Assembly (NCBI GenBank): GCA_019637645.1 | Contig: JAHBVH010000069.1 | Coordinates: 1 to 45,069, forward strand | Length of the DNA: 45,069 nt | From: Caldilineaceae bacterium | GTDB taxonomy: Bacteria > Chloroflexota > Anaerolineae > Caldilineales > Caldilineaceae | Reading direction: 5' to 3' | Shown: one piece after another, positions 42,183-45,069 of the stretch | How the letters are laid out: the number at the start of each line of letters is the position of its first letter | How positions within the stretch are numbered: position 1 is the first letter of the stretch | Notes under the pieces: generated by a model | The model's database searches: none | What the model was told of the DNA's origin: nothing | Seen by the model: the letters and a program-made list of their open reading frames with translations, nothing else | Program-made: the position numbers and the translations under genes

Positions 42183-43502
42183 ATGAACAAGCTTTTAGAG
42201 TTACGCCGCAAGCGCCAGGCCCTGATCCAGAAAGCCCAGCACCTGCTTGACATTGCCGATGGGGAACAACGGGCGCTGACGGAGCAAGAAGACAAAGACT
42301 ACAACGATTTCATGGCCGAGATCGAAAACCTTGGCAACGAGATCAAGCGCCGTGAACGCCTGGACGAATTAGGGGCAGAAGGCGGGCAATCGGCTGGCCG
42401 CGCAGCTGGTGGTCGCGCCCCACAGCAAGGCACCCAGATCGGCATGGGCCAGACCGATCTACGCAAATATAGCTTAGTGCGGGCAATCCGGGCGGTGGCC
42501 GCCAACGACTGGCGCGGGGCCGAGCTAGAGCGCGAGGCCAGCGAGACTGTATCGAAACGCTTGGGCCTAGAGCCGCAGGGTTTCTTTGTGCCAATGGATG
42601 TCATCGAACAGCGCGATCTGGTCGTGGGTACCCCCAGCGCTGGCGGTTATACCGTCTCCACCGATCTGCTCGCGACCAGCTTCATTCAGCTGTTGCGCAA
42701 TCGCATGGTATTACGCCAGGCGGGCATTACGATTCTGTCCGACCTGGTGGGCGATGTGGCGATCCCACGGCAGACTGGCGCGGCTACTGCCTATTGGGTC
42801 GGTGAAAGTGGCGCGCCCACAGAGAGTGCGCAAACGGTTGATCAGATTGGGCTCACACCCCATACCATTGGGGCCTTCACGGATTTCAGCCGCAAGTTGA
42901 TCAAGCAGAGCAGCATTGACGTGGAGCGCTTTGTGCGTGACGACCTGACCCGTGTGCTTGCGCTGGGGATTGACTATGCCGGGCTACATGGCGATGACGG
43001 GAGCGATGCTAACCAACCAGACGGCATTGCCGCCGTTAGCGGCATTGGCAGCGTTGCTGGTGGCACCAATGGAGCCGCACCTACTTGGGCGCATGTGGTC
43101 GCGCTGGAAACCGAGGTGGCCCAGGACAACGCAGATGTTGGCGCGCTTTCCTATATCACCAATGCGAAGGTGCGCGGCAAATTGAAGCAAACCGAAAAGG
43201 CAAGCGGGACCGCACAATTTGTGTGGACCGATGACGGCACCATGAACGGTTATACTGCCCGCGTTACCAACCAGGTACGCAGCAACCTAACCAAGGGCTC
43301 TGCCTCGGGTGTCTGTTCGGCGATCTTTTTCGGCAATTGGGCCGATCTGGTCCTGGGCCTGTGGGGCGGGCTGGACATTCTAGTCGATCCCTATACCCAC
43401 AGCACTAGTGGCACGATGCGCGTTGTTGCGTTGCAGGACGTTGACTTTGCGGCGCGTCATCCCCAATCGTTTAGTGCCATGTTGGACGCACTCACAACCT
43501 AA
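42183..43502 (+). CDS. HK97-family major capsid protein
   Basis: 439 residues. Residues 1-65 are a charged coiled coil (delta/scaffold domain). After residue ~130 comes the capsid fold: VVGTPSAGGYTVSTDLLATS, FIQLLRNRMVLRQAGITIL, AYWVGESGAPTESAQTVDQI and GLTPHTIGAFTDFSRKLIKQ. The end VVALQDVDFAARHPQSFSAM is also typical. The upstream protease would remove the N-terminal part. The Lys/Asn crosslink of HK97 cannot be confirmed by eye. Confidence 0.95.
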   Translation: MNKLLELRRKRQALIQKAQHLLDIADGEQRALTEQEDKDYNDFMAEIENLGNEIKRRERLDELGAEGGQSAGRAAGGRAPQQGTQIGMGQTDLRKYSLVRAIRAVAANDWRGAELEREASETVSKRLGLEPQGFFVPMDVIEQRDLVVGTPSAGGYTVSTDLLATSFIQLLRNRMVLRQAGITILSDLVGDVAIPRQTGAATAYWVGESGAPTESAQTVDQIGLTPHTIGAFTDFSRKLIKQSSIDVERFVRDDLTRVLALGIDYAGLHGDDGSDANQPDGIAAVSGIGSVAGGTNGAAPTWAHVVALETEVAQDNADVGALSYITNAKVRGKLKQTEKASGTAQFVWTDDGTMNGYTARVTNQVRSNLTKGSASGVCSAIFFGNWADLVLGLWGGLDILVDPYTHSTSGTMRVVALQDVDFAARHPQSFSAMLDALTT

Positions 43503-43509
43503 CGGGCAG

Positions 43510-43547
43510 CGATGTAGCGGGGCAATCTCCCACCCTTTGCTACATCG
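43510..43547 (+). promoter_or_regulatory. Hairpin after the capsid gene
   Basis: CGATGTAGC (43510-43518) pairs perfectly with GCTACATCG (43539-43547); its right arm touches the GAGGAGCGG ribosome site of the next gene. Could reduce translation or transcription of the low-copy proteins downstream of capsid. Confidence 0.6.
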
Positions 43548-43558
43548 AGGAGCGGAAA

Positions 43559-43777
43559 ATGCAGATCCAGACCTTGCGAAATATTGCCATTGCCGGGGTA
43601 CACGTGGCGGTCGATACCCTCATCGATGTCGATGAGCAGACGGCCCATGCCTTGGTGCGCATTGGAAAAGCCGCCTATGTCCACGCTGAAAGTGGTTTGA
43701 TCACAGAAGCCACCGTTGTTGATCCGGCTGCCGCAACTGCCGAGCAACCCAAAGCGCCCAGGAAGCGAGCCAAGTAA
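43559..43777 (+). CDS. Small head protein, 72 residues
   Basis: MQIQTLRNIAIAGVHVAVDT LIDVDEQTAHALVRIGKAAY resembles short phage proteins found after the capsid gene (a small beta domain with GK-A-Y at the end). A basic tail PKAPRKRAK follows. Its stop overlaps the next start by one base (TAATG). Exact role unknown; head completion or decoration is likely by position. Confidence 0.65.
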   Translation: MQIQTLRNIAIAGVHVAVDTLIDVDEQTAHALVRIGKAAYVHAESGLITEATVVDPAAATAEQPKAPRKRAK

Positions 43778-44340
43778 TGTGGCGCGTGATAACGCAACCG
43801 GTGCTTGAACCGGTGACTATGCCCGAAATGCGCGAGCATCTACGGGTAGAGCATACCGAAGAGGATACCCTGATCGATTCGCTCATCATCGCGGCCCGCG
43901 AGCTCTGCGAATTGACCACGCGCCGCTCCTTTATCACGCAAACCTTGCGCCTGCACCTGATGGCATGGCCCAAAGGCCCTTCGCTTCGCCTCATGCGGCC
44001 ACCGTTACAAAGTGTGGTTGCCATTCGTTACGTTGATGAAGCGGGCGTGACACAGCCCTGGGCGAGTAGCCATTATGTGGTCGATACCAATGGGGAACGC
44101 GTTGTGCTACAAAACAATGCGACCTGGCCCGCGGCGACCCTCCAGGCGGGCAGCCCCATTACGGTCGATTACGTGGCTGGCTATGGGGATGAACCGCAAT
44201 ATGTCCCAGAACGATACCGCCAAGCGATCCGGCTCTTGGTGGCCCACTGGTATGAAAATCGTGAAGTTGCCGCCGAGAAACAGCAGACTGAGCTACCGTA
44301 CGCGGTCAAAGCGCTTTTGATGATTGATCGGGCCTACTAA
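43777..44340 (+). CDS. Head-tail connector, gp6-like
   Basis: 187 residues. PVTMPEMREHLRVEHTEEDT LIDSLIIAARELCELTTRRS is the alpha-helical start of the HK97 gp6/phage-connector family; LHLMAWPKGPSLRLMRPPLQ SVVAIRYVDEAG and the end RYRQAIRLLVAHWYENREV are also family-typical. Joins the portal to the tail. It overlaps the following gene by one base. Confidence 0.88.
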   Translation: MWRVITQPVLEPVTMPEMREHLRVEHTEEDTLIDSLIIAARELCELTTRRSFITQTLRLHLMAWPKGPSLRLMRPPLQSVVAIRYVDEAGVTQPWASSHYVVDTNGERVVLQNNATWPAATLQAGSPITVDYVAGYGDEPQYVPERYRQAIRLLVAHWYENREVAAEKQQTELPYAVKALLMIDRAY

Positions 44341-45069
44341 TGAGTTTCTACAATAACGCGACCAGTGGCAACTATCTGAGCCATGCGGATATTGCCGATG
44401 CCCGCTTCTTATACAACCAGGCGTGGACCGTGTTGGCGTTTATCAAAGCGGTGTCCACCACCCATGATGATGTGGGCATTGTCAACAAGCGTAATGGCAA
44501 TTTTCAATTTAGCTGGCGTATTGACAACGGCGCAGCGCCGACGCGGACGCAGACCGCGATTGGCTCCACCTCATGGAATCTCAATACAGCCAATTACCTG
44601 CACCTAAATACCTGGTACTTGCTCAGTATTTCCTGTAATGGTTCAGGTGGGTTGCGCGCGTATGTCTATAGCATGGATGGGGTCGCCCTGGTTAATGGGG
44701 TGACGGGCACGGCAAGCAGCAACGCGGGCACGTTGACCGATATGATCGAGATCGGCTCAACGGGTGGGGGCTCGAACGATCTGCTCTCTGGGTGGCTAGC
44801 TCACGTCTGCTATGTCAAGCAGACCGCCACATCTGGCGAGGTTGAAACCTATCTAACCACCCCAGATGCCCAGGTTAGCAGTTGGGGCAGTAGCGTTGTC
44901 TTTTACCTGAAATTAGACGCAGAAGACCCCGAGGATCTCGGGATCGATTCTTCGGGTAAAGGAAACCATTTTACCGTACATGGGACCCCTACGGCCTCGG
45001 GCGACATGCCGCCCAGCATTGTCCCGGCTGGTACCGCCATTGAGGCGACCGCGGTTGGTCAATCGGGGG
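44340..45069 (+). CDS. LamG/concanavalin-like phage protein, cut by the right edge
   Basis: Open from ATG 44340 to the end of the window (243 complete codons). MSFYNNATSGNYLSHADIAD, then WTVLAFIKAVSTTHDDVGIV, WYLLSISCNGSGGLRAYVYS, SNDLLSGWLAHVCYVKQTAT: the alternating pattern of a laminin-G-like jelly roll with the typical IG-W-A-V-Y block. Such domains bind carbohydrate or protein and are common in phage virion proteins. Here it is directly after the connector gene, where head-decoration proteins or tail genes are expected. No stop is seen. Confidence 0.75.
   Translation, partial: MSFYNNATSGNYLSHADIADARFLYNQAWTVLAFIKAVSTTHDDVGIVNKRNGNFQFSWRIDNGAAPTRTQTAIGSTSWNLNTANYLHLNTWYLLSISCNGSGGLRAYVYSMDGVALVNGVTGTASSNAGTLTDMIEIGSTGGGSNDLLSGWLAHVCYVKQTATSGEVETYLTTPDAQVSSWGSSVVFYLKLDAEDPEDLGIDSSGKGNHFTVHGTPTASGDMPPSIVPAGTAIEATAVGQSG

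Overview
The window is chromosomal DNA from a bacterium that is most likely a member of the Chloroflexota (Anaerolineae/Caldilineae type; an inference from gene content, no marker gene is present). The supporting signs are a coenzyme F420 gene set, a deoxyhypusine-synthase-family polyamine gene, many sugar ABC transporters without a linked ATPase, DUF29, and intergenic palindromes of the CCTGTCAGG and CGCGGAT types that occur between genes here. From about 27.2 kb to the right edge the sequence is an integrated phage that continues beyond the window.

Host part, left to right. The 5' end of mscL runs off the left edge (minus strand). A molybdenum hydroxylase large subunit carrying a purine-rich repeat insertion is followed by a metallophosphatase (plus strand). 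They face a three-gene minus-strand polyamine operon: pyruvoyl-dependent arginine decarboxylase, agmatinase, and a deoxyhypusine-synthase-like enzyme, giving arginine to agmatine to putrescine to a longer polyamine. After an AT-rich spacer comes an MFS transporter and then an F420 cluster: an FbiB-C-terminal-type nitroreductase, cofD and cofC. A membrane-anchored Cas4-like nuclease converges on cofC. Next is sugar operon 1 (lipoprotein binding protein, two permeases, FGGY kinase) ending in a strong terminator. A minus-strand block follows: a Nudix hydrolase and HAD protein, then a fused 3-oxoacid CoA-transferase and thiolase that overlap by 4 bp. Sugar operon 2 (binding protein, two permeases, small lipoprotein), a PhyH-family dioxygenase and a DUF29 gene complete the host part.

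Phage part. The left boundary is marked by a 3' fragment of what looks like tRNA-Glu(CUC) on the minus strand at 27156-27196, flanked by two diverged inverted copies of a ~120 bp sequence. An integrase gene on the minus strand comes next. Then all genes run on the plus strand: two small membrane proteins around an FtsK/HerA-type DNA translocase, a membrane protein with a winged helix, and a replication-initiator-like protein with a C-terminal DnaA-N-like domain. Inside that initiator gene sit 21-bp iterons, a palindrome and an inverted repeat, an arrangement like the lambda O gene/ori-lambda. After an acidic protein and a terminator come holin, a three-domain endolysin, an HNH-methyltransferase fusion, P27-type small terminase, large terminase, two small proteins, a promoter with a structured leader RNA and terminator, a portal-MuF fusion, HK97-type prohead protease, major capsid protein, a small head protein, a gp6-type head-tail connector and a LamG-like protein cut by the right edge.

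The morphogenesis genes are those of an HK97-like tailed phage. No repressor and no tail genes are seen; tail genes would be expected to the right of the window. The least ordinary parts are the early region (translocase plus membrane proteins plus an initiator with its own embedded origin), the HNH-methyltransferase fusion, the leader RNA ahead of the portal gene, and in the host the polyamine operon and the repeat family.
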